Source: Apoda limacodes
Taxonomy: Eukaryota > Arthropoda > Insecta > Lepidoptera > Limacodidae
NCBI GenBank assembly: GCA_946406115.1
Contig: OX291545.1
Coordinates: 5,580,001 to 5,644,000 of the forward strand
Direction of reading: 5' to 3'
Length of the DNA stretch: 64,000 bases
The translations under genes and the position numbers were made by a program. A model generated the notes under the pieces. It was not told the origin of the DNA. It did no database searches and worked only from the letters and a program-made list of their open reading frames with translations. Positions 53,082 through 63,832 of this stretch are shown piece by piece (the stretch's first letter is position 1; every line of letters begins with the position of its first letter).

Positions 53082-54608
53082 CTTAAAGGTATGGGCCTAA
53101 TACTGGACATCCATCTATGACTTATGTTGTTGATAATTAATGACACATTACGATCAGGGTATGCACCATGGATAGTCATCCAACGTTGGCTGCTTGGTGT
53201 TGGGGGGGTTCTGGATTGGCGTGGGTGTGGCGCATAGACGTGTACATGTACATACATGTTTACACATATTTGCATAGATTTTGTGTATTCGGTTGGCCTG
53301 GTTCCTGCGTGATTGATGGTAAACTGGGAAGTTTCTTGTCACTTCTTCTTCCCTTAGGCTTGTTTCCAAAGTGACAGTACGTTAAATGGTGTGCATTTGT
53401 TGCCGGACTGTCGTGTGGGAGCTGGGCTACTTCATGATATACAACGTCTGTGGGTATGTGTGTGCATATGGGTATGTGTGCGCGTTTGTGTTATGCGCCC
53501 TCTCGCATTTGGAACCTCTCTGGCGCTGGGCGGCCGATCGTGGATTGCAGCGGGTTATTACTATTATATTTATTATATTATTATACTTGTACCTATGTAT
53601 ATGTATATTTTTTCTAGTAGTATCAAATTTTTGATACACCGTGTTTTAATATAAATCAGTTTTAAGTTCAGAGTACGTGTGTTCGCCCTGTAATGTTAAA
53701 TGGACTTGTGTGTGTAAATCTCAATATGAATCGGATTTATATTTTGTTCCTTTACTACACACATTGTAACTAATACAATCGAAGTTTTATTGGAGTTGCT
53801 TGAGTGTGTCATGCTCTCTCAAAGTCCCTGCAGTGGTGGCATGTACGTCGGGTCGTTACGTTCTCTAAAACATGGTTGAGCGAAGCGATGGCTGATTCAT
53901 GTGTCATACTTGTGAACGGGTGCCGCTGTGGAGGCTGGTCTGCTCTTGCAAACTTCTTTGTATTCTTAGTATTCGGTCATCGGTGTAGGTTTTCAAGGGC
54001 AACTCCTCAATTACTAAACGAATAATACTTGACGTGTTCAAGTAGCTTATGTCCTTTTTCGGGACTCAAAACTATCTGCATGCCAAATTTCATCTTGATC
54101 GGTACTGTGGTTTCACCGTGAAAAGGTAACAGACAGATTAACTTTCGCATTTATAATATTTATTATTATATTATATTCATGGATAGTATGAATAATTTTA
54201 AGTATATGTAAATATATGTATGTACATATGATTGTGCAAAAATATAATTATGATGGCGCTAATGCCACTTGTACTATTAAATATCGGAATTCTCTTAAAT
54301 ATCTAAATTCCTTCAGTCGATTAACGATATCTGACGCTTCACATGGTGCGCCCCCTATGCTTCATAAAAACAAAAAAAAATTGACATGTTTGACTTTGTT
54401 TTTAGTAGCTTACTTACTTTTTTTTTATTACCTATTGTATTGGTACATATTGTATACTCTTTAGCTGATTATCAAAGTATTGTATTATTACCTTAAATGG
54501 AACTTCTTGCCAGCTCTTTTTGGCAGAAGTTAACATTGTTTACATTGTATTGACGATTCAAAAGTGTTCTTAGAAACCTACTTCAATAAAGTTTTATTTG
54601 AGTTTGAG
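53082..54608 (+). mobile_element. 1.5-kb insertion in BEL/Pao integrase with 5-bp target duplication
   Basis: The BEL/Pao integrase reading frame stops at 53077 and resumes at 54613. The inserted 1527 bp is flanked by TTAAG (53077-53081 and 54609-54613). Its right end is a LINE tail ('attgacgattcaaaagtg', 'aataaagttttatttgagtt') and it includes a minus-strand Lep1 fragment. The left 900 bp, with GT-rich and GC-rich patches (53160-53560), is unrecognised. It is most simply a LINE of unknown family that carried or later received the Lep1 piece. Confidence 0.75.
54050..54162 (-). mobile_element. Lep1-like Helitron fragment
   Basis: On minus: 'ttataaatgcgaaagttaat', 'tctgttaccttttcacggtg', 'gatcaagatgaaatttggca', 'agatagttttgagtcccg'. 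This is the order of the lepidopteran Lep1 core, and the clearest copy in the window. It lies inside the insertion at 53082-54608. Confidence 0.75.
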
Positions 54609-54613
54609 TTAAG

Positions 54614-54745
54614 TCTTTTAGTTCCACGACCTCTATAGGGGGTGAAGAAAATAGGTCCAGCGTAATCAACACCAGTGAAAACAAAACATAAAGAAATGTA
54701 GGTTTAGGTTTAACCCTTGTTATCACCGCTGCAAGAATGCAACAC
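54614..54745 (-). pseudogene. BEL/Pao element 3 integrase, core entry
   Basis: On minus, 'RVKPKP', then in another frame 'GVDYAGPIFFTPYRGRGTKR', which is the integrase core entry (D-Y-A-G-P). It continues across the insertion into 'KAYICLL' at 53076. Upstream of about 54745 the integrase zinc finger is absent. Confidence 0.82.
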
Positions 54746-56466
54746 AAATTGTTGCATTTATATAAAAATGCATAATTTTTGTCATGTAATGTTTTGTAAT
54801 AATAAGTTAATATTAAGTATATATTTACACGATAAAAACTATTTTTCTTATAGGGACTAGTTTAGATTTAAGAAAATGTTATAACAATCAGTGTAAAATT
54901 GTATCAAGCTAGGTAAAAGTAGAGTAGGTTTGTTTCATTTCCCCTCTTTACTATTTGTTGATATCAAAAATAATATTGTGTGAGTACCGACATGTTGTCG
55001 ACTTTGTACGCACGACTATCCCCAAAAAAGCGGGAAATTTAGTTTAATATATGTATATAAAACATATGCCATTTGTTGAGCAAAAATGTACAGAACTACT
55101 ATGTAAAGTTCTATATAGACCGTATGTACGGTTATTAAGTTACAGGTGAAAACAGTTAGCATATTGAGTATTGTACATTCTTTCTCCCTCACTCCTATGA
55201 TAATAGACTGCGATAGAAATACAAAAGGGATGGGTCTATGGGTAAAAAAGAGAAAGACTGTCTGAAACTTTACCTGGCTAGGGTCATTAAGTCCTTAGGT
55301 TATGCCTAAAGTAAGTATCACAGGTAGAATGCACACCTTTGCCCCTATACATAGGTATCTACACCGTTACGGTAAGTAGTATGGTTAGGGCGCAAAACAC
55401 ATGTGAACTTATGAAACACAATAGCTTATAACTCAGCAACCGGGTTACATAAGATAAAGATAAATATATCACTAGATACTTCTCATAAATAGGTTTCATA
55501 CAGGTAACTTTAAGCCCTGAAGTACAGGAGCACAAGGAGAATCCTGAAAACATGTATCACACATTTTTTCATAATTTAACATACTGACAGACACCAAAAA
55601 CACGGAAAAGTATGTCCGAATTTTAGGTCTATTTTTTGACATATAGCACAAAGTCTGTAGTCATCTAGTGTAGGCAGAAAGCCCTGAGAGCTAGAATTCC
55701 GGCTCTTCTCTCACTACGGCCTAACCGTAGACGATGGAACATACCACTATACGTCGTTGGAACCGCCTCCGAAAGCTCTATCTTAGGACACCTAAATCGT
55801 CATTATAGCTCCTACCGTTTGGCTATAAAACCTAAAAATGTAAAACAGCGTTATTTTATAGTCAAGCCGCAAATCGTGTGACTGTGATGGCAATAGCCGA
55901 TAGAGACCCCAACTGTCAGTAGCGATTTATAGCTAGGTTGATATACCTACACTTTCGATATATGTCTATATCGACTACAATATGTTGTCTTTCACTAAGT
56001 TTTTGCGTGGGCTAGATTTTCAGTCACCACAGTAAGTACAATAAGTTAAGTACTAAATCTAGAAGGTTCTATGGAACAACCTCTCCCTCTGATGGGGTTT
56101 TTCATTTTTATTATAAATATAGAACGAATTTTGTATTTGTATTAAGTCAATCAAGAAGCTTCAAGAAGTATCCATCAGATACTAATCTATATTGTTTAAA
56201 GTGAAATATTTGTAAATATGTGTTAGAATTAAGTTAGAAGCATAAGTTAAAAAATAAAATAATAAAACGGTCTGTTGTGTGCATATACGCGTTTTAATAT
56301 CTCAAGCGCCTAAGAAGAAACTCCTTTTCACGGGCAAAACCTTGTGCCACAGATTTTGAAGGGTCTGTCCGCACAATTTGGTCAGCTTCGAGCCGAATTT
56401 TGGAAGAATCAGCAATTTCGGTTGCTGAAGAAGTTTGGTCCATTGCAACCGAAAGAGCCCAGAAAG
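54746..56466 (+). other. Region before BEL/Pao element 4 gag (probable LTR and leader)
   Basis: AT-rich DNA without a frame. 56220-56300 has 'aaaataaaataataaaacgg' then 'tctgttgtgtgcatatacgc', compatible with the end of an LTR, and 56300-56466 would be the leader. No second copy exists in the window to define the LTR. Confidence 0.4.
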
Positions 56467-57410
56467 ATGCCAGTTACAAGAAGCTGTAAAGGCGCAGCCG
56501 AGACGCATGAAGACGCGTCAGCTACGCAGATCGCGCCACCGCCACGACCGGAGAAACGACCACGCATACTTGGTCGTCAGGGCCAACCACGACGACGACG
56601 GCGTCCACCATCGACGGCGCGAGAGAAGCACAGATTAGCGTCGTCACCGCCATAGAACAGCCCAACTCCGTACCTGATCCGCCGAAGAGCATCGCCGGGT
56701 CAAGGAAGTCTGAAAGAAGAACTCGAAAAAGAGAGTTAATTGAAGAATTAGCACGACTAAAATTGGAAGAAGTACACGCCCAAGCAGAACTAACGAAAGC
56801 ACGACTCGCCAGAATGGCTGATGAGTCGTTAGACTCCGACGACCGTGAGAGCGTCGAGAGAGAATCACGGGTAAGAGAGTGGATCGAAGAGCAACAGGGG
56901 CCATCTGCATTATTTGCAATCGCCAAAAAACCCCACCAGGGGGCGCCACCGTCGCACAAAAAAAAAATCGGAATTTAACCGACGTCGAACAAAACCGGCA
57001 GGAATATGTCGAGGAAAAATCCATACGGAAAATGGAAGGAAGTTCGACCGTCGATGTAGCTATGCTGGCAAATGCATTAGCGCAAGCCGTGCGACAGAAT
57101 AATACACCTAGCGCCGCCCCTCGGTACTTTCAGGAACTACCATAGTTTACGGGAAACACAAGCGAATGGTTAAATTATCGATCGTCTTACCAGAGTACAG
57201 CGAAATATTTCTCCAAAGTAGAGAATATAGCTAGGCTACGGAGAAGCCTACAGTTTGCGGCAAAAGAAACAGTGTCCAGTTTACTACTAGTCGACCCAGA
57301 ACCGGAAGAAAATACGTTTTTGTTTTCAATGCATAAGCAGCTCACATCGCAAAAACACTTGCCGCGCGCGACCATGTGGTGTAAAAGGGTGCAAATTTTC
57401 ACACCATAGG
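56467..57410 (+). pseudogene. BEL/Pao element 4 gag
   Basis: 'MPVTRSCKGAAETHEDASAT' starts a basic region rich in R and P. After a frameshift near 56650, 'RKSERRTRKRELIEELARLK' and 'LEEVHAQAELTKARLARMAD' form a strong heptad-rich coiled coil, ending at a stop at 56978. 'MEGSSTVDVAMLANALAQAV', 'FTGNTSEWLNYRSSYQST' and 'ENIARLRRSLQFAAKETVSS' form the capsid domain, with a stop at 57143 inside. It stands opposite to BEL/Pao 3. Confidence 0.85.
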
Positions 57411-58225
57411 CTGCATCATGAGATAAAAGAGCGAACAGAACGGCCGACCATCACTGAGGAGTCCGCCCAACTCGCTTTGCCGTCACCGCCGCCAGAACCA
57501 ACAATCGAACACGTCGCCACGGCAACCACTGAAGGAAAGGTGCTGCTGAAAATAGCGCCCGTCGTTGTCTCCGGTCCCAAGGGAGACGTCGACACCTACT
57601 GCCTGCTTCACAAAGGTTCTAGCGTCACGATTGTGACGCAGGAGTTGGCGTAGAAAATTGGACCCACTGGTCCAGTAAAACCAATGACAGTTCGAGGCAT
57701 TTCTATTCAGAAAATTGAAGCAAAAAATAGCAAAATTGTTTCAATCAATGTCCGAGGCCGCGACCAAGAAAATCAGCTGTTAATACGGTCTGCAAAAACA
57801 GTTCCATACTTGAACATCTCGACGCAAACGATAAAGCGAGCCGACATCGAAAGTTGCAAACACCTCAATGGTATTGCCGATCAGCTGACCTATGACCATG
57901 CCGTTCCTACTATGTTGATTGGACAAGATAACTGGGAATACATTATCTCAAGAAAGGTCAAGAGAGGTCGCCCAAACCAACCAGTTGAAAATATATGCAC
58001 TCACGCCGCTGTCGAAGAACCAACGAAAGATTTTTTCAAACCCGAATCATTAAATACGGAACCGAAATCCATGAACCAAGATCCCGAACCGTGTGCCACC
58101 GAGTATTCAGAAAAATACATCGAACACCTACCCGAAGGTAGGCTACCGGCACTATTGCTATGGACAAATGAAAATGAAAAAATTGCAGCCAAGTACGACG
58201 AATGCCAGAACAACGAGCAGCAGAA
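57411..58225 (+). pseudogene. BEL/Pao element 4 protease region
   Basis: 'HHRLHHEIKERTERP' is the zinc knuckle end. 'KIAPVVVSGPKGDVDTYCLL' and 'HKGSSVTIVTQELA' hold the protease active-site region (H-K-G where D-x-G is expected), followed by a stop at 57652. The long frame 57684-58277 has 'SINVRGRDQENQLLIRSAKT', 'KHLNGIADQLTYDHAVPTML' and 'IGQDNWEYIISRKVKRGRP', the protease end. It is cut at about 58225, where BEL/Pao 3 RNase H begins in opposite orientation. No RT follows. Confidence 0.85.
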
Positions 58226-58440
58226 CCCTGCTACTCTGTTAGCTACAAAAGTATGGAATTTGAATGCAGGTGCTTGAATCCAAGCGAGAGTTATTTTGGA
58301 GTCAGAGAAAGCGTATATATTATTTATGTTCACTCTTTCTTTAATAGAATCTCGTACCGCAACTATGAGTTCAGAGTAAGAGTGCGACACAAAGTTCGAG
58401 TCGTGCGAGACTGATCTTTTTCAGCGAGGCAACCCTAGAC
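58226..58440 (-). pseudogene. BEL/Pao element 3 RNase H fragment
   Basis: On minus, 'KKISLARLELCVALL' then 'YSELIVAVRDSIKERVNINN', 'IYAFSDSKITLAWIQAPAFK' and 'FHTFVANRVA'. This is the RNase H second half with its catalytic S-D-S/D box. It breaks immediately after 'ANRVA' at the junction with BEL/Pao 4; the normally following histidine and 'A-S-R-G' box are missing. Confidence 0.85.
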
Positions 58441-59540
58441 TTAGAGCACATTAGGGTTACCTACCCCATTTCCGAGTCACTTTGGCTTGTCGGGACGTAC
58501 ACGACGGCTCCATAACTAGCTTCACTAGCGTCTGAAAAGCCGAAAAATTTCATGTTGCGCGAGCTTTTGAATATGCATGACACGGTATTTTATAAAAAAA
58601 GAGTTAACTCATTTTGAAATTCTGTCCACTGATTTTTAATATAATCAGGTACTTCATCGTCCCATCCTAATTTCTGTTTCAAATATTCTTGGGTGAGAAG
58701 TTTGAGCAAAGCGATAGCTGGACCGATTAATGAAAGAGGATCGAATAATCTAGTGCCAGCGGAAGAATTATGCGTTTTGTAAATTTATTATGTTTTTCTA
58801 CGTTAATTTTAAATAAAAAGGTATCCTCATTCGGCTTCCACCGTAAACCTACAATGTTTGCGTGTGCGTTTTCGTCAAACTGTATTATACTTGAAGCTCG
58901 TTGTTGAATAGGAATACGCCCCATTAATTCAGGACTATTCGAAATCCATTTTACAAGCTTGAAACCTCCGGCCACGAACAACTGTACCAACACATTATAT
59001 AATTGTTCAGCTTCTTGGATCGAGGAAACGGAAGATACATAATCGTCCATATAAAAATGTCGTTCGGCTGCTCGCTCGGCTGCAGACCATCTCCCTCTTT
59101 CCTCTATACTGAGTTGTTTTATAACGCGCATAGCAAGGTATGGCGAGCTGGAAATTCCAGACGACACCCTGTTGAACTCGTATGTAGGAAGCGTATCATT
59201 GGGGTCAAACCTAAAAAATATGCGTTGAAAGCGGTGATGCTCTGGAACTAACTTTACTTGAAAGTACATTTTTTCAATGTCTGCAGATAAAGCGATAGGA
59301 AAAAGTCTTAAATTAATTAGTTAGTTCTTTTGAGTTTAAAAAAGCGTGACTTTTAGCTATCACCTCCGAGTTACCTGATTGTGATGGATCTTCTTTAAAA
59401 GGCAACGCTAGACTATATCTACCACAGTTATTGCGAGAGAAGTTTTTGACAAAGTCGTGTTTACACACTATGTGTTCGTCGCTAAAATGCGATCTTTTAG
59501 GAACATTTTCTAATTCCCAAAATTTCTGCATTAATTCTTC
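58441..59540 (-). pseudogene. BEL/Pao element 3 reverse transcriptase
   Basis: On minus, 59531-59313 gives 'MQKFWELENVPKRSHFSDEH' and 'GRYSLALPFKEDPSQSGNS', the pre-RT region. A gap of about 45 bp follows, where the fingers of RT should be. Then 59269-58727 has 'MYFQVKLVPEHHRFQRIFFR', 'YEFNRVSSGISSSPYLAMR' and catalytic 'HFYMDDYVSS' (YMDD codons 59042-59053). 'GTRLFDPLSLIGPAIALLK' continues in a shifted frame. The internal loss of the early RT (about 100 residues) makes it inactive. Confidence 0.87.
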
Positions 59541-59832
59541 TAGGCTAGAATCTGTTGTTGCGTGAAACGATTCGATCTATCTCGATCTATAGTTACGAGG
59601 CAATCTGCGCGACTACGTATTCTAGCGTGGTCTATACACCAACCGCTAATGAATGCGGTGATATCCTAACAAAAATGGAAACCTATTAAACAATCGATAT
59701 TTAAAGACGAGTGAAAATCGTCGTCAGCAAGAGGTTATTGACGCATATGTTCTAAGTTTTCAGAATTTATATTACAATTAGGTAATTTATCTGAAATAGT
59801 GTCTATAACGCACGCGCTGAGTAAGTATCCGG

Positions 59833-60358
59833 TTATTTACAACGTTCGTCAAAGCGAGAACAGATTGTAAACTGCGTTTTACCTGTAATTTGTCCCTCTG
59901 TCACACCAATGCCCTTGATAGTAGATTTAATCGGAATAATATTTAAATTTAATCGACCACAACACGACTTTGAGACAAAATGGCTCATTGATCCACTATC
60001 GAAAAGTATTCTTATTTTAAATAGTTTATTAAATACGTAAACAGTTGCGCTAGGTAATAAGACTGTCGTGCTAGCGCAAACAACGTTACTAGAAGTCGTA
60101 GTGAGAGCGACGTCGGTGTGAGAGGCGGCCGGCTGGTCTACGACGACCGGTTTTTGTACGGGCGTACCTAATGGTTTAGCCGTCGTTGAGTGATTAAAAC
60201 TCGTACAAAGTGCGGATTCGATTCTGTTTTGTTCTAAATGCAATTTTGTGTGATGCATGCGTGTCCAAATAGAACTCTTGTTGTTAGATTTACAATATTT
60301 GACATTATGAAATCCTAAACAATTCACACAAAAAAAAAAAATTCAGAAAAAATTGTTG
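59833..60358 (-). pseudogene. BEL/Pao element 3 zinc knuckle and protease
   Basis: On minus, 'MNCLGFHNVKYCKSNNK' and 'HHTKLH' are the nucleocapsid. 'VLLPSATVYVFN' and 'KIRILFDSGSMSHFVSKSC' hold the aspartic protease active site (D-S-G). 'IPIKSTIKGIGVTEGQITGK' follows. The 164-codon stretch is uninterrupted. 59541-59832 upstream of RT is broken. Confidence 0.87.
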
Positions 60359-61018
60359 CGGGAAACAGGATCTAATTTAAAAAAATATTCCCATTTATAA
60401 AGAGGGTGAATATCTTCGATTTTACAAAGCGAGCACTTAGATAAGGCGTTGTTGTTACTTACAACAAAACACCGCAGGTTTTTGGGATTTTTATAATGTT
60501 GACCAGAAAAATTATAATTTTGCGTTTGCGGTTAACTATTAGAGTGAAGATACATTTGTTTCGAATAAGACGGTGTTGTATTATGTATATTTTACTTTGT
60601 TCTTTTACAGATTGTAACAAGTTTTTAAAGTTGGGTAGTTTGTTGTCGCGATTAGACTGTTTGAACAAGATGACCGTTTCCTAGTCTAATTTATTTAATG
60701 CTATGTGTGTGATGATGAAATCAACTAAATCGTCGATTTTTAACTGTTTTAGTGCAGCGTGAGCGGAACAAAGTGTTCCAAAAATGCGTCCATGGAATTG
60801 AGTGAAGGAAACTGACTGCCCTTGAAATTTAACATTTGTTCTAAATACATAGTCGCGAGCGTTCTCTGTTTTCGCATTTATTTTTGCGGATGTTTTGATG
60901 TCTTTTTCCACCGATTTTACGAGACAATATAATTCGTCAAAAGATACCAAAGACGTAAAATCTGGAGTAGACTTTGGGTTTGCTCTCAAAATTGCCATGT
61001 TTAACTGGTCGATAACTT
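60359..61018 (-). pseudogene. BEL/Pao element 3 gag
   Basis: On minus, 'MAILRANPKSTPDFTSLVSF', 'DELYCLVKSVEKDIKTSAKI' and 'FGTLCSAHAALKQLKIDDLV' form part of the gag helical region. After a stop near 60680, 'NKLPNFKNLLQSVKEQSK' continues in another frame to the zinc knuckle region. It lies about 200 bp from the 5' LTR, leaving a short leader. The first gag residues are likely missing. Confidence 0.75.
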
Positions 61019-61217
61019 CAGTGAATTCAGTGCGTAGTTTGTGTAATTGTGTGTATATTATAAATAAATAAGGGCGGATGCGTTTATAGTTGAATATAGT
61101 AAGTAGAAATAGCGCAAGCGTATGTTAGCGTTTGAATTGCGTAAAAAGCGTAAATAATGTATTATTTTTAAATATAAATAAATAAGAAGGAATCCGTGGG
61201 TGAAGGACCATTTACTA
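61019..61217 (-). other. BEL/Pao element 3 leader with candidate primer site
   Basis: On minus, seven bases after the 5' LTR comes 'tggtccttcacccacgg'. This begins with TGG as primer-binding sites for tRNA-primed elements do, but I cannot name the tRNA. The rest is AT-rich leader. Confidence 0.4.
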
Positions 61218-61436
61218 TGGTGAAAATTAAGTATATAGAGAAATAATATGGGAGCAACATGACTTACAGTTTTCCTTGTGAAGGTGAAATTCTCCAGGTT
61301 TTTGTTCTTTCACCAGAGTTACACAATTGAGTTCGGAGAATATCTAATATTTAATATAGTTCTTTAAAGGCACATTTAATTAAAAGCGAATTTTCTCTTT
61401 TTGGCGCGTGATTGTCTTGCGACACACAGTAACGAC
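61218..61436 (-). repeat. BEL/Pao element 3, 5' LTR
   Basis: Partner of 51838-52056 with 5 differences. Transcription of the element would begin in this LTR and run leftward. Confidence 0.92.
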
Positions 61437-61579
61437 GTACTTTACCAAACCGAAGGTCGATACTTCTTGCAGTAATGCTCTCGCATTTACAATCTTGAAA
61501 ATACCAAGTTAATGCCTACTGGTCCGTGTACCTAGGTAAGGTAAGGATAAGGCTGGCTTGCTGCGGAAGATGCGCAAAT

Positions 61580-62090
61580 ATATATTTTTTTCTGAACTTA
61601 CTATGCAGTTGGCTGATGCAGCCATTACTGCTCCACCGGGTTTTTGGGGCGAGACTTTGAAGCAGTCTCAGCCCATATAGCGCCCAGCGCTAAAAAGGGC
61701 TCCCCACCCTTAAGCCTCGGCTTAGGTTGTCACTCTTGGGGTCGTCCCTTCGACCAGCGTGAGCCTCGAAGTAGAGGGTGAGTCAGCACCAGGAGGGGAG
61801 TTGCCCATTACGCGGTTGCGATTGCGAGTGAGTGGGGGCAAGAAGCACCCCGGCACTCTTTGAAACCTCGTGTATCAGTGCGTTCTCCGACGAACTCGGA
61901 TCGTCGACGTCGTGTTAGGGTGGAGGCCCTATTAGGGGAGGTCGTTGAGACTAGTCTCGCTATCCGGATAGCGAGATCGTCGTCTGGGGCCGTTAGTACG
62001 TGCCGAGGCCGCCTAACAATAGTTTTTCGACCGTGCCAAGGTCGTTCGGGGGAATGATAGGTTGTGGATTGCACAATTTATCGATTCGTG
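61580..62090 (-). mobile_element. LINE-like 3' region, family X copy 3 (longest)
   Basis: On minus, 62074-61808 is an open frame of 88 codons ('SPERPWHGRKTIVRRPRHVL', 'FKECRGASCPHSLAIATA'). It is followed by the shared tail ('gggcgctatatgggctgaga', 'gcatagtaagttcagaaaaa'). It is the fullest copy of the repeat at 17453 and 33680. A T run at 61586-61592 marks its end. Function unknown; probably untranslated LINE sequence. Confidence 0.65.
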
Positions 62091-62995
62091 TCATTTTGTA
62101 TACGCTCGAAAAAGCGGACTGCCAGGTCTTTAAGATACTGGGGAATCGTGGGGAGCTCAAAGTCCCTGTGTAGGTCCGCATTACGGACGTACCAGGAGGC
62201 TCCGTAGGCCACTCTGAGAAAGCTTTGGAGGGTCTGGAGTTTTAGGAGATTGAGATTTGGTGGTGTAGCGTTGTGGTGAAGTTTGCATCGTCCACATAAG
62301 TAGGGAGGAAGATGTGGATGGTGTGCTTCTGCACGTGAGTGCTACTGAATTGTTTTAAGCGGATTTGCAAGGTAATAATATTTTATCATAAGAACAAGAA
62401 TACCTATATAATCTACTAAGATCTAAGTTACAAAAAAAATCTAAATAAGTATGTATGGGTCCAAAAATCTACAATGGACTCTCTAACAAAATTACAGTTA
62501 TTGAGAACGACAATACTTTTGAAGAAAAACATAAATTATTTTTGACTGAACACGCTTTTTAAGACATAAATGAATTTTTGACATTAAACATTTGTAATAA
62601 CTCAAAATGATTTAATGTATTTCAACTTATAATAAAAAAAAACCATACTAATTTAACTATACCAATTTAGCATATTTAATGTATACAAATTGACTTGTAA
62701 ATTTGAACTTATGAATAAAGTATAGTAGTTAAGACTGAAAGTTACGTTTTACGTTAAGGGGCCGACATTTGGGTGTTTTACTAAATTTCAAAAAATACTT
62801 ACTACGAATATTGTTTATAAATAAGAACCTTTAAGAATTATTTTAGTATTATTAATTATCTATTGACCGCCAATGTTACATTTACATTAATTATCTATTG
62901 ACCGCCAATGTTACATTTACATTAATAATTCAATGACACATAATATAATCTTTATCATAACCTTTTATCTTTATTCTTTCTGATCTAAAATTAAA
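62091..62995. other. Noncoding interval with 35-bp duplication
   Basis: 62851-62885 and 62886-62920 are identical 35-bp direct repeats containing 'tattgaccgccaatgttac'. Otherwise it is AT-rich, with no gene. Confidence 0.6.
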
Positions 62996-63832
62996 ATGGG
63001 CGTTCCACAGGGCTCTATCCTGGGGCCATGCCTATTTCTTATATACATTAATGATCTGTCGGAGGTCGTTAAAAACAATCACGAGATAGCGTTGTTCGCA
63101 GATGACACATCACTTTTATTTAGAGTTAAAAGACGCGAAACAGTTCTAGATAGTGTAAACAACTGTCTGTCTAAAGTTTTCCACTGGTTCAATATGAATA
63201 ATTTGCTTTTAAACAGTAAGAAAACCAAATATATTAAATTCTTAACGCCAAATGTTAGTCAAGTAAGAACCAGTGTACTTATAAATGGGGAGCAATTAGA
63301 TGTTGTAGATAGCGCTGTATTCTTAGGCATTACTTTAGATGCAAAACTTCAATGAAGCCCACACATAGCTGGATTGGCGAATAGACTTAGTTCCGCAGCT
63401 TTTGCGGTTAAAAAGATTCGTCAACTGATGATGATGTCTTATGGTATCTTATTATGGGGACACGCAACTGATATACAGACAATATTTGTACTGCAGAAGA
63501 GGTCTATTCGAGCAATATACAATTTATCTAACAGACACTCTTTAAGGGATAAATTTAAAGAGATCAATATACTGACTTTACCTGGGCAATATATATTTGA
63601 TAATTTAATGTATGTTCATAAAAAAATTAATCTTTTTGAAAAAAATCGTGATGCTCATAATCGAAATACAAGAAATAGTCAGAAACTGGCTCTGATCCAT
63701 GCAAGGCTTGAGAAAATTGATAAATCATTTAAAGGACAATGTGTCCGTTTTTACAACAAAATCCCTGCAGAAGTATTGTATGCTATTTTTGAGAAATAAA
63801 CTATTTAAATTTGAATTTTGAATGAAGTCAAT
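62996..63832 (+). pseudogene. LINE G-family reverse transcriptase fragment
   Basis: 'MGVPQGSILGPCLFLIYIND' opens the fragment, catalytic 'IALFADDTSLLFR' has FADD codons 63095-63106, and 'HWFNMNNLLLNSKKTKYIKF' and 'AVFLGITLDAKLQ' lead to a stop at 63353. 'ANRLSSAAFAVKKIRQL' continues and then jumps to 'MSYGILLWGHATDIQ', an in-frame loss of about 15 residues compared with LINE G. 'RFYNKIPAEVLYAIFEK' ends at 63799. Apart from one stop and one deletion it is well preserved. Confidence 0.85.

Larger units (their letters stand above)
51838..61436 (-). mobile_element. BEL/Pao LTR retrotransposon 3 with two LTRs and nested insertions
   Basis: A minus-strand element bounded by 219-bp LTRs (51838-52056 and 61218-61436). 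From 5' (right) to 3' (left): gag, protease, RT, RNase H, [BEL/Pao 4 fragment], integrase start, [1.5-kb insert], integrase core and C-terminal domain. About 5 kb of the 9.6 kb is inserted DNA, and a segment between RNase H and the integrase zinc finger is missing. No target duplication is seen at the outer ends. Confidence 0.9.

Noticed and set aside
53386..53654. Cysteine-rich and hydrophobic plus-strand frames
   Set aside because: They arise from GT-rich simple sequence inside an insertion and have no homologous phrase.
61850..62080. Arginine-rich frames on both strands
   Set aside because: Both belong to the GC-rich family X repeat, and reading frames are not kept between copies.
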